From contig CACWLI010000008.1 in the NCBI GenBank assembly GCA_902761685.1, positions 10,620-74,619 of the forward strand: DNA of 64,000 nucleotides, in the 5' to 3' direction. The translations under genes were made by a program, and so were the position numbers. Shown here piece by piece: positions 56,446-64,000 of this stretch. The stretch comes from an uncultured Erysipelotrichaceae bacterium (lineage in GTDB: Bacteria > Bacillota_I > Bacilli_A > RF39 > UBA660). The notes under the pieces were generated by a model that was given only the letters and a program-made list of their open reading frames with translations, was not told where the DNA came from and did no database searches. Position 1 is the stretch's first letter, and each line of letters opens with the position of its first letter.

Positions 56446-57240
56446 ATGTCAAAATTAGAAAAAGAAATTAAAATATTAGATATTGATGTTAATAAAACAA
56501 AAGAAAAATTATTTCAAATTGGAGCAGTTTTCAAAGGAACAAAGAAACAAAGTTTATATACTTATGATATTCCAACTATATATTATAGAATTCTTGAATG
56601 CTTGGAGTTATTAAATTCTTCGAATGAATTATTAGTAAAAACTAATAAATTAAAATTAGAAATAGTTTTAATTGAATTAACTGATTTAATTGATGAAGAA
56701 GTACTAAATAAAATATATTTTGAAATGAATATAAAAGACTTTAATGAGTTATTATCATTTGATGGAAAAGAAATAATAAAAAGGGTAAATAGTTCTAAAA
56801 CATTTAATGATGAGATTAAGAAATATTTAATAAATGGTAATAAATGGGTAAGACTAAGACAAAGTAATGATAAAGTTGAATTAACAGTGAAACATATATT
56901 TAATAAAAATGATTCAAGTATTCAAAAAGTTAGTGAAACAGAAATAAATACTTCTTCATTTGATGAAACAAATAGATTGTTAGAGTCTCTTGGATTGGTT
57001 AAAAGAAATTATCAAGAAAAGATTAGACATAGTTTTGTATATAAAGATGCAGAAATTGAAATTGATGAATGGCCTTTTTTAGAACCTTATATGGAAATTG
57101 AATGTGACAATAATCATACTATAGATGAAATAATAAGGTTATTAAATTTTAGTGATAAAGAAATAGTATCATTGAATACAGAAGAATTATATAGAAGAAA
57201 AAATATGGATATTTTAAAAATGGATGTATTAAAATTTTAG
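56446..57240 (+). CDS. CYTH-domain protein
   Basis: 264 residues. The ExExK motif E5-K-E7-I-K9 at the N-terminus defines the CYTH (CyaB/thiamine triphosphatase) superfamily, which binds triphosphates in a beta tunnel. A helical insertion of about 60 residues (50-125) follows the first strands, then WVRLRQSNDKVELTVKH and AEIEIDEWPF. Substrate unknown. GGGAGAAG upstream. Confidence 0.82.
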   Translation: MSKLEKEIKILDIDVNKTKEKLFQIGAVFKGTKKQSLYTYDIPTIYYRILECLELLNSSNELLVKTNKLKLEIVLIELTDLIDEEVLNKIYFEMNIKDFNELLSFDGKEIIKRVNSSKTFNDEIKKYLINGNKWVRLRQSNDKVELTVKHIFNKNDSSIQKVSETEINTSSFDETNRLLESLGLVKRNYQEKIRHSFVYKDAEIEIDEWPFLEPYMEIECDNNHTIDEIIRLLNFSDKEIVSLNTEELYRRKNMDILKMDVLKF

Positions 57241-57248
57241 GAGGAAAA

Positions 57249-57650
57249 ATGGTAATAAAAGCAGGGACTATTGTGATAAAGGATGATTTAATAGCTATGA
57301 TATATAGAGATTATTATGATGATTATACTTTTCCTAAAGGACATTTAGAGATTGGTGAAACAATACTTGAATGTGCAATAAGAGAAACAGAAGAAGAAAC
57401 TAAAATAAGTGTTGAAATATTAGATAAAAATCCTATATATATTCAAAAATATAAAAATAAAAATGATGAATTATGTAAATGTACATATTATTTAGCAAAA
57501 TATAAAGGTAAAAGTGATAATAAATCTTTAGAAGTTCATGATTTAATATGGATAAATTTTGAAGATGTTTATGATAAATTAACATTTGATAGCGATAAAG
57601 TATTATGGAATAGTATTAGTGATGTTGTAAAAAAATATATGGTGAAATAA
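57249..57650 (+). CDS. NUDIX hydrolase
   Basis: 133 residues. NUDIX box G-x5-E-x7-R-E-x2-E-E starts at GHLEIGETILE and continues ECAIRETEEET (residues about 36-58). Pyrophosphohydrolase of nucleoside-X compounds; the substrate is open. TAATG overlap with the VanZ gene; 8 bases after the CYTH gene, so the three are probably one operon. Confidence 0.85.
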   Translation: MVIKAGTIVIKDDLIAMIYRDYYDDYTFPKGHLEIGETILECAIRETEEETKISVEILDKNPIYIQKYKNKNDELCKCTYYLAKYKGKSDNKSLEVHDLIWINFEDVYDKLTFDSDKVLWNSISDVVKKYMVK

Positions 57651-58111
57651 TGATAAAAAAAATAGTATTATGGATTTTAGTTATCTTATGGATGGGATTA
57701 ATCTTCTATTTTTCTAGTTTTAATTCTGAAAAATCAACTAAACAGAGTAAAGGATTTTTATATCATACCCTTGGAATAGTTATAGATTTTTTTGATAAAG
57801 ATATTAGTTTAGAAGAAAAAGAAATAATTATTGATAAGTTAGATCATCCAATAAGAAAGATAGCACATGCAAGTGTATATTTTATATTAGGATTATTAGT
57901 TTGCTTAGCGTTAAATGAATATTCTTTTAATATTAAAAAATTATTAATTATTAGTTTTATTATTTGCTTTTCGTATGCATGCAGTGATGAAATACATCAG
58001 TTATTTATATCTGGTAGAAGTGGTGAAATAAAAGATGTAATAATAGATACATGTGGATTTAGTTTATCATTATTAGCATTTTATTGTTTTAAAAGTAGAA
58101 ACAAAAAATAA
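57650..58111 (+). CDS. VanZ-like membrane protein
   Basis: 153 residues, four hydrophobic segments. IFYFSSFNS, RKIAHASVYFILG and SDEIHQLFISGRSGEIKD are the VanZ pattern. VanZ members are tied to teicoplanin tolerance and cell-envelope functions; no vancomycin-type ligase genes are nearby. Confidence 0.85.
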   Translation: MIKKIVLWILVILWMGLIFYFSSFNSEKSTKQSKGFLYHTLGIVIDFFDKDISLEEKEIIIDKLDHPIRKIAHASVYFILGLLVCLALNEYSFNIKKLLIISFIICFSYACSDEIHQLFISGRSGEIKDVIIDTCGFSLSLLAFYCFKSRNKK

Positions 58112-58128
58112 ATCTACTTTTTTTTATG
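58091..58128 (+). terminator. Terminator after the VanZ gene
   Basis: AAAAGTAGA and TCTACTTTT with a 13-base loop and a T-run; overlaps the stop. Confidence 0.75.
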
Positions 58129-58174
58129 TTATTTTTATGATATACTTTTTAATAGTAGAATAGGAGGTATTTAT

Positions 58175-58420
58175 ATGTTAGATAATAAAGTACTTGTTAA
58201 TTTATATATTTTATCTTTAGATAAAAATTATGAATTGTATTTACCAATAAATGAAAAGATTGGCAATATTTCTAAACTCATAAATACTACACTATTTGAT
58301 TCAATAAATTTTGAAAAGAATTATATATTTTTAAATGTAGAAAATGGAAAAATATATGAGAATAATGTATTACTTAGAGATACAGATATATTAAATGGAA
58401 CTAAATTGGTTTTAATTTAA
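58175..58420 (+). CDS. esaB: EsaB/YukD ubiquitin-like protein of type VIIb secretion
   Basis: 81 residues with a predicted beta-grasp (KVLVNLYILSLDKNYELYLP ... LLRDTDILNGTKLVLI, positions 5-24 and 65-81). EsaB/YukD is a small ubiquitin-like accessory factor of Bacillota type VII secretion. The 13-base gap to the EssC gene supports the assignment. AGGAGG ribosome binding site. Confidence 0.85.
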   Translation: MLDNKVLVNLYILSLDKNYELYLPINEKIGNISKLINTTLFDSINFEKNYIFLNVENGKIYENNVLLRDTDILNGTKLVLI

Positions 58421-58433
58421 AAGGGGTTCTATT

Positions 58434-61400
58434 ATGAATTTATATTTATTTGATGAAGAAGAAATTATTTTATTTAATTTGCCAGTTAAAAGAATTGGTA
58501 ATTTTTGGATGACTGATAATGATGATAAAAATATAGTTAATATATGTGATAAAGATGGGGAATGGCTAATAACTGGAAGTGAGAATACAAAAGTATTATT
58601 AGATAATAAAGAAGATAATTTATTTTTACAGGCTAAAAATTATTATACAGTTATTAAAGATAATAAAAATTATGTTTTATATTGTGACTATTTATCTGAT
58701 GATTCGTTTGAAGGATATCAAGTCGCAAATGGAGTAACTGTAAATGTAGGTAAAAGTCCAAATAATGAGATAAGTATTAATATTCCATACATTTTAGATT
58801 CACATTTTTCTTTAACTAATCAAGATGGAAAATGGCTTATTAAAAAAAGTGAAGATGCAGTGATATATATCAATAATCAAGCTATAAAGAAGACAGAAGT
58901 TACAGCAAGAAATGGTGATATTATAAATATTTATGGATTAAAAATAGTATTAACTAGTGATGTGATTTTTGTTAATAATCTAATGAATAGTACAGTTGTA
59001 AAATCAATTGTTAAAAAAGAATTTAAAGTCACTGATGAAATTACTGATGAAGAAATACAAAATGAGGATTTATATAAAGATAGTGATTATTTTTTAAAAA
59101 GTCCAAGACAAAGAAAAAATATAGAAACATTTGAAATGTCTATTGATTCTCCACCAGCAAAAGAAAATATGCAAGAAACACCATTAGTTATGACACTTGC
59201 TCTGATGGTTGCTATGGCTGCAACATCTTTAATGTCTCTTACAAACACATTACAATCTATATCTAGTGGAAATAGGACATGGAAAGAATCTATACCGGCA
59301 CTTATTATAAGTGGAATTATGGTATTTAGTATGTTTGTTTGGCCAATTATAACTAGAAATTATGAGAAAAAGCAAAAAAAGAAAAGAGAACAAAATAGAC
59401 AAGAAAAATATAGAGCATATTTAAATAATAAGAAAAATGAAATTATTAGAGAATATGATGGACAAAAGAAACTAATTGAAGAAAGTATGTTAAATACTAA
59501 CATTTGTTATGATTATATAATTAATAAAAGAAGAACATTGTGGGAAAGAAAGTTAGAACAAGGTGATTTCTTAAGAGTTAGAATAGGTAAAGGACAAGTA
59601 AATTTTAATGCAAATATTAATTATCATACTGAGGACTTTACTATGGATGATGATGACTTAAAACAAATGCTTGATAATTTGATTAATAATTTTAAAGTTA
59701 TCAATGATGTACCAATTTCATATTCATTTGCAGATAATAAATTAACAGCTATTAGTGGTGTATATCCAAAATATGTCGATTTTACAAATAATATGTTATT
59801 ACAAATGATGGCATTTCATGGGTATGATGAATTAAAAATAGTTGTATTTACAAATAAAAAGAATGAGAAAAGGTGGAAGTATTTAAAAAATTCACCATAT
59901 GTATTCACTTCAGATAATTATTTAAGATTTTTTGCAACTAAAACAGATGAAATGCAACAAATATCTGATTATTTAGTACAAATTTTTGATGGTAGAAAAA
60001 CATTAACTACTTCTGGAGATGATAATGAGAGAATTAAAAATTATACTAAATTTAATACTTATTATTTAATATTAGTAGATGATATAGATCAAGCTAGAAA
60101 GATTGATATAATTGATAGTGTTTTATCAGAAAAAAATAATCTTGGATTTAGTTTAATGATTTTAGAAGAAAAATTATCTAAAATACCTAGTCAAGTAACT
60201 AAATTTATTACAGTTGGAGAATCAGCTTCTGTTGTTATTAACAACGAAGATAGTAGTCAACTTAGATTTACAGATGAAGTAAACACTGAATATGATATGT
60301 ATGCAGTATCAAAAACATTATCAAATTTACCATTATTTATTGATGATAATATTAAACAATTGCCAAATTCAATATCATTTTTAGAATTATTTGGAATAGG
60401 TCAAATAGAACAATTGAATGTTCTTAATAGATGGAAAGAAAATGACCCAACAAAATCATTAAAGACTGAAGTTGGAGTTAATGAAAATAATGATAAATTT
60501 ATGTTAGATTTACATGAAAAAGCTCATGGACCTCATGGACTAATCGCTGGTATGACTGGTAGTGGTAAGTCAGAATTTATTATTACATATTTATTATCAA
60601 TGGCAGTAAACTATAGTCCAGAAGAAGTAGCATTTGTATTAATTGATTACAAGGGTGGTGGACTTGCTGGTGCATTTGTTGATAGTGAAACAGGAGAAAA
60701 ATTACCACATGTAGTAGGTACAATTACTAACTTGGATAAAGCTGAAATAAATAGAGCTTTGTCAAGTATACAAAGTGAACTTAGACGTAGACAAACAAAA
60801 TTTAACGAAGTAAGAGATCAGTTAAATGAAAGTACAATAGATATTTATAAATATCAAAAATTATATAGAGATGGAACTATAAGTGAACCAATTCCACATT
60901 TAATAATTGTTTCAGATGAATTTGCTGAATTAAAAGATCAACAACCTGATTTTATGGATGACTTGATTAGTACAGCTCGTATTGGACGTTCACTTGGTGT
61001 TCATTTAATACTAGCAACACAAAAACCTACTGGTGTAGTAGATGCTCAAATTTGGAGTAACTCTAAATTTAAAATATGTTTAAAAGTTCAAGATAAATCA
61101 GATAGTATGGAAATGATTAAATGTGATTTAGCAGCTGAGTTAAAAAATGTAGGTAGATTTTATTTACAAGTTGGATATAATGAATATTTTGCACTTGGAC
61201 AATCAGCTTGGGCAGGAGCACAATATTATCCAAGTAAAGAATTTAAAAAAGCAGTAGATAAGAATCTATACTTTATAGATAACATTGGTGGAATTAGTAA
61301 AACAATAAATAATTCTATTGCTAAAAAATTTGTAAAATCTGAAGGTGAAGAATTAACATCAATTGTTAAATATTTAATTAATATTGGTAAAAATAGTAAT

Positions 61401-63017
61401 TTCAATATAAGACAATTATGGCTTGATAAGATTTCTTCAAATTTAACAGTAAGTGGTTTATACAAAAAGTACAATTATAAAGAAAATAGATATGATATTA
61501 ATCCAGTAATTGGAGAATATGATGATCCATATGAACAATTACAAAATATATTAACTTTACCAATTACAAATGAAGGAAATGCATTAATATATGGAATGAA
61601 TGATAGTGGTAAAGATGAATTATTAAGTTCAATTGTTTATTCTATTATTACAAGACATACAACAGATGAAGTTAATTTATACTTAGTTGATTTTGGAGCA
61701 GAAACTTTAATGAATTTTATTGATGCACCACAAGTAGGTGATGTTGTATTATCTAGCGATGAAGAAAAGTTATTAAATTTATCAAAAATGTTAAATAGTG
61801 AATTACTTGCAAGAAAAAAATTATTTACTAAATATAATGGTAATTATAAAGATTATCTAAAACTTAGTGGAAGAAGTTTACCTAATATTATAGTAATGAT
61901 AAATTCTATTGAAGTAATGAATGAACTATATTTAGATTTAATTGATAAGTTTATTCCTGTTATTAGAGAAGGAAGTAAATATGGTATTTATTTCGTTATA
62001 ACTACAGAAAGTCAAAATAGTGTAAAACTTAAAGTATCACAAAGTTGTAAACAAATTTTAACATTACAATTGTCAAATGAAATGGCATATAAAGATATTT
62101 TAGGAAAAACTGAAGGAATAATACCAACTAATAATTTAGGTAGAGGACTTGTTAAGATTGACAGAGTATGTGAATTTCAAACAGCATTTATTTCAAATGA
62201 TGGAAATCAGCTTGAAGCAATAAATGCACTAATTGATAAATTAAATGAAACTGCAATGTCTAAAGCTATGGGTATACCTGTTATGCCAGATATTATTAAA
62301 CTAAGCATGTTTAATAATAAATATAATGGAGTAGATTCTGTTCCAGTTGGTATTGCAAAAGAATCACTAATACCAAGTGTATTTGATTTTACTAAATATC
62401 CTTCAACAGTAATTAGTTCTAATGAATTTGATAGTATGAAATTATTTATTAATAATTTTGTTAAAACACTTGAAGTAAATAAGAATTTTAATAGGATTAT
62501 AATTGATGCTAATAATTACTTTGATAATCTTGAAAGTGATATAGAGTATTATAATATAGACTTTAATGGTGTTATAGACAAGTTATCAACAGAGAGTGAA
62601 AGATTAGTTAATATAGTTAATCAAAATAATATGAATCCAAGAAGTGTATCTAGTGAGAAAAATACATTATGTGTAATTATTGGCTTTGAAAAATTCTTTA
62701 CTAAATTAGAACAAGAATATAAAGATAAATTTATAAAGATAATGAATGATATGAAAGAAATATCAAAAATTAATTTTGTTTTATTTGATATACCTGGATC
62801 ATTTAAAAAATATGAATATGATGAATGGTATAAAAATTGTATAAATACAAATGATGGTATATGGATTGGACAAGGTTTAACTCAACAATTCTTACTTAAG
62901 AGTCTTGTACAATTAAATTCATTCTCTAGTATTGGAAACGATTACTGTTGCGTTATAAAAAATGGTATGCCAGTAATTACTAAAATAATCAATGAAATTA
63001 AAATTGATGAAAAATAA
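58434..63017 (+). CDS. essC: Type VII secretion ATPase EssC/YukB
   Basis: 1527 residues. Two N-terminal FHA-like domains (about 1-85 and 100-180, the second with VNVGKSPNNEI and SHFSL), two transmembrane segments (about 250-305), then FtsK/SpoIIIE-type ATPase domains. Domain D1 carries Walker A G706-MTGSGKS-713 and Walker B PHLIIVSDEFAEL. The second domain has YGMNDSGKDEL near 1053, where Ser/Thr after Lys is Asp, and a further degenerate third domain fills about 1300-1500. It is the motor and substrate receptor of the secretion system. Confidence 0.95.
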   Translation: MNLYLFDEEEIILFNLPVKRIGNFWMTDNDDKNIVNICDKDGEWLITGSENTKVLLDNKEDNLFLQAKNYYTVIKDNKNYVLYCDYLSDDSFEGYQVANGVTVNVGKSPNNEISINIPYILDSHFSLTNQDGKWLIKKSEDAVIYINNQAIKKTEVTARNGDIINIYGLKIVLTSDVIFVNNLMNSTVVKSIVKKEFKVTDEITDEEIQNEDLYKDSDYFLKSPRQRKNIETFEMSIDSPPAKENMQETPLVMTLALMVAMAATSLMSLTNTLQSISSGNRTWKESIPALIISGIMVFSMFVWPIITRNYEKKQKKKREQNRQEKYRAYLNNKKNEIIREYDGQKKLIEESMLNTNICYDYIINKRRTLWERKLEQGDFLRVRIGKGQVNFNANINYHTEDFTMDDDDLKQMLDNLINNFKVINDVPISYSFADNKLTAISGVYPKYVDFTNNMLLQMMAFHGYDELKIVVFTNKKNEKRWKYLKNSPYVFTSDNYLRFFATKTDEMQQISDYLVQIFDGRKTLTTSGDDNERIKNYTKFNTYYLILVDDIDQARKIDIIDSVLSEKNNLGFSLMILEEKLSKIPSQVTKFITVGESASVVINNEDSSQLRFTDEVNTEYDMYAVSKTLSNLPLFIDDNIKQLPNSISFLELFGIGQIEQLNVLNRWKENDPTKSLKTEVGVNENNDKFMLDLHEKAHGPHGLIAGMTGSGKSEFIITYLLSMAVNYSPEEVAFVLIDYKGGGLAGAFVDSETGEKLPHVVGTITNLDKAEINRALSSIQSELRRRQTKFNEVRDQLNESTIDIYKYQKLYRDGTISEPIPHLIIVSDEFAELKDQQPDFMDDLISTARIGRSLGVHLILATQKPTGVVDAQIWSNSKFKICLKVQDKSDSMEMIKCDLAAELKNVGRFYLQVGYNEYFALGQSAWAGAQYYPSKEFKKAVDKNLYFIDNIGGISKTINNSIAKKFVKSEGEELTSIVKYLINIGKNSNFNIRQLWLDKISSNLTVSGLYKKYNYKENRYDINPVIGEYDDPYEQLQNILTLPITNEGNALIYGMNDSGKDELLSSIVYSIITRHTTDEVNLYLVDFGAETLMNFIDAPQVGDVVLSSDEEKLLNLSKMLNSELLARKKLFTKYNGNYKDYLKLSGRSLPNIIVMINSIEVMNELYLDLIDKFIPVIREGSKYGIYFVITTESQNSVKLKVSQSCKQILTLQLSNEMAYKDILGKTEGIIPTNNLGRGLVKIDRVCEFQTAFISNDGNQLEAINALIDKLNETAMSKAMGIPVMPDIIKLSMFNNKYNGVDSVPVGIAKESLIPSVFDFTKYPSTVISSNEFDSMKLFINNFVKTLEVNKNFNRIIIDANNYFDNLESDIEYYNIDFNGVIDKLSTESERLVNIVNQNNMNPRSVSSEKNTLCVIIGFEKFFTKLEQEYKDKFIKIMNDMKEISKINFVLFDIPGSFKKYEYDEWYKNCINTNDGIWIGQGLTQQFLLKSLVQLNSFSSIGNDYCCVIKNGMPVITKIINEIKIDEK

Positions 63018-63074
63018 GTGTAAAGTATATTGAATAAAAAAAATGATTTATTATTAGAATAGGAGGTAGATGAT

Positions 63075-63692
63075 ATGAATCATAAGGTTCAAAGTGTACA
63101 AACTTTATATGATGATGCTATGGCATTATTTAAAAGAGGAGTAATGGGATCTGAAGATACTAGTGCTGATAGTATCATTGCAAATTTAGGTAATGGAATT
63201 AATATTTTAAAAGGATGTTGGGAAGGAAAAGATGCAGGTGTTCAAATCAATAATATCGTTACAGTATTTAATGGTATGGTTGAAGTTAGAAATGCTTTAG
63301 CAAGTTTAGCTGCTGATTCTAGTAAAATTGCTAGTAATTACAGAGATATCCAAAATTCAAATGGTGCTGGACTTGAAACATTAACTCCAGTAGTAACTGA
63401 AGATAAAACAAAATTACCTGAATACTCTGATTCAAGAGACTCTATCAATATTACACCAGATGCTAATAATGGAAAAGCAAGAGTAGATGCTGCTAATAAT
63501 GCAATGGATGGTTTCATTAGTAATGTTAGAAGTTATTATGATAAAATTATGAACAACTGGACAGTTGGAACTGGTAGAGATAGAGCAACTGCTGCATTTG
63601 AAACATTTATGTCAAAATCTCAAGTTTATAAACAAACTTTAGCAGATGTATCAAATAGTATCTCAACTGCTCTTAAGAATTACTCATTCTAG
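63075..63692 (+). CDS. Tandem WXG100-like secreted protein
   Basis: 205 residues without signal peptide, all-helical, in two halves: the first has CWEGKDAG near residue 49 (W-x-G in a helical hairpin), the second NNWTVGTGRDRA near 167 with a short aromatic tail (LKNYSF). This is the layout of two fused WXG100/ESAT-6-like units, likely a substrate of EssC encoded just upstream. AGGAGG ribosome binding site. Confidence 0.8.
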   Translation: MNHKVQSVQTLYDDAMALFKRGVMGSEDTSADSIIANLGNGINILKGCWEGKDAGVQINNIVTVFNGMVEVRNALASLAADSSKIASNYRDIQNSNGAGLETLTPVVTEDKTKLPEYSDSRDSINITPDANNGKARVDAANNAMDGFISNVRSYYDKIMNNWTVGTGRDRATAAFETFMSKSQVYKQTLADVSNSISTALKNYSF

Positions 63693-63705
63693 TTTGGTTG
63701 ATAAT

Positions 63706-63738
63706 AAAAAATTGATAAATATTTTATCAATTTTTTTT
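63706..63738 (+). terminator. Terminator after the WXG-like gene
   Basis: AAAAATTGATAAA and TTTATCAATTTTT, a 13-bp stem with 3-base loop and T-run. Confidence 0.88.
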
Positions 63739-63812
63739 GTGCTTATATTGAATAAATAATATATTTATTGTAAAATTATAATGTATAACAATATATAATA
63801 GGAGTGAAGAGT

Positions 63813-63926
63813 ATGGCGACATGTGGACATTATTATGACAGACTTAAATGGATTAAATATACTATTATTAATTTAGAAAAAGTAAAAAAAGACTATGAAA
63901 CTAATGAACTGCATCCTTTAGAGTAG
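63813..63926 (+). CDS. Possible 37-residue protein in the type VII region
   Basis: ATG at 63813, preceded by AGGAGTGAAG, to TAG at 63924. Sequence MATCGHYYDRLKWIKYT then a charged coiled coil. Short helical Tyr-rich beginnings like this occur in small chaperone-like proteins next to type VII substrates. It may be complete or a truncated gene. Confidence 0.5.
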   Translation: MATCGHYYDRLKWIKYTIINLEKVKKDYETNELHPLE

Positions 63927-63992
63927 ACATCATAAAAAAGACAGTTTAATAAAAAAGTGATAGAATACACTTCCGAAAGGAGGTGTTTTTCT

Positions 63993-64000
63993 ATGGCTTC
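63993..64000 (+). CDS. Start of a further gene, cut by the window edge
   Basis: An ATG at 63993 follows AAAGGAGGTG at the right distance; only the first codons (M-A-S) are visible. Nothing can be said about the product. Confidence 0.4.

Noticed and set aside
59776..59785. TGTCGAT and a similar TGTCGAT at 39971
   Set aside because: Inside coding sequence and lacking the final AA of the Spo0A core; treated as chance.

Overview
The window is a single AT-rich (clearly below 30% GC) bacterial chromosome segment from a low-GC Gram-positive lineage (Bacillota). TGA ends several genes (the PBP5-type carboxypeptidase, galE, the 20705 surface protein), so this is the standard bacterial code and not the mycoplasma code. 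Gene content (gpsB-rnpB, rodZ-pgsA-recA, ftsY-ylxM, cdaA-cdaR, L10 leader-rplJL-methyltransferase-rpoBC, ffh, RNase J, SpoVS, a type VIIb secretion ATPase, SipW-type signal peptidase) suggests an uncultured gut Bacilli lineage close to the Erysipelotrichia/RF39 type; that taxonomic placement is inference. Nearly all genes run on the + strand; the exceptions are 7576-8211, 12008-13678 and 22771-23394. Gene density is high, no gene-free stretch exceeds about 300 bases, and no insertion sequence, prophage or CRISPR array was seen.

Layout. 1-6304: end of a HAD phosphatase gene, priA, fmt, an anchored protein, a 27-residue ORF behind a Spo0A-like box, gpsB, RNase P RNA, rodZ, pgsA. 6444-13678: recA with its promoter, a DUF5684-like membrane protein, a VanY-like protein lacking its zinc ligands, yvcK, tRNA-Ala, a CPBP protease, RNase J. 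13790-20616: methyltransferase, MazG-like enzyme, ftsY-ylxM, two pilin-like small proteins, an SPFH protein, a D,D-carboxypeptidase, galE, an FNT-type transporter. 20705-23394: a surface protein, then a STAS protein and a SigF-like sigma factor behind a second Spo0A-like box. 23505-27111: cdsA, rseP, HD-domain protein, tRNA-Arg. 27174-32276: a surface-fibre cluster (large SipW-type secreted protein, two TasA/camelysin-like paralogues, a SipW signal peptidase fused to a polytopic membrane domain, DUF5305 protein). 32344-41927: recD2, transporter-like proteins, a gene remnant, spoVS, cdaA-cdaR, ribosomal stalk operon. 42045-51078: rpoB, rpoC, ffh. 51131-55980: an Ig-like/NodB deacetylase and a three-gene operon joining a solute-binding/von Willebrand A protein, XpaC and a second solute-binding-like protein without any transporter genes. 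56068-58111: CotD-like coat protein, CYTH, NUDIX and VanZ proteins. 58175-64000: type VIIb secretion (EsaB/YukD, EssC/YukB, tandem WXG-like substrate, a further small protein).

How it fits together. Much of the window is housekeeping. Three accessory themes stand out. First, sporulation-type parts (Spo0A-like boxes, SigF-like sigma factor, SpoVS, CotD-like coat protein) occur with a rewired or reduced control unit: no anti-sigma kinase SpoIIAB beside the sigma gene, and an antagonist whose phosphoserine site is replaced. Second, a complete-looking SipW/TasA-type export and surface cluster has its dedicated peptidase fused to a membrane domain. Third, the vWA/solute-binding/XpaC operon lies a few kilobases upstream of the type VII secretion genes. 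The strongest candidates for an undescribed system are the vWA-XpaC-binding-protein operon and the SpoIIAB-less sigma unit.
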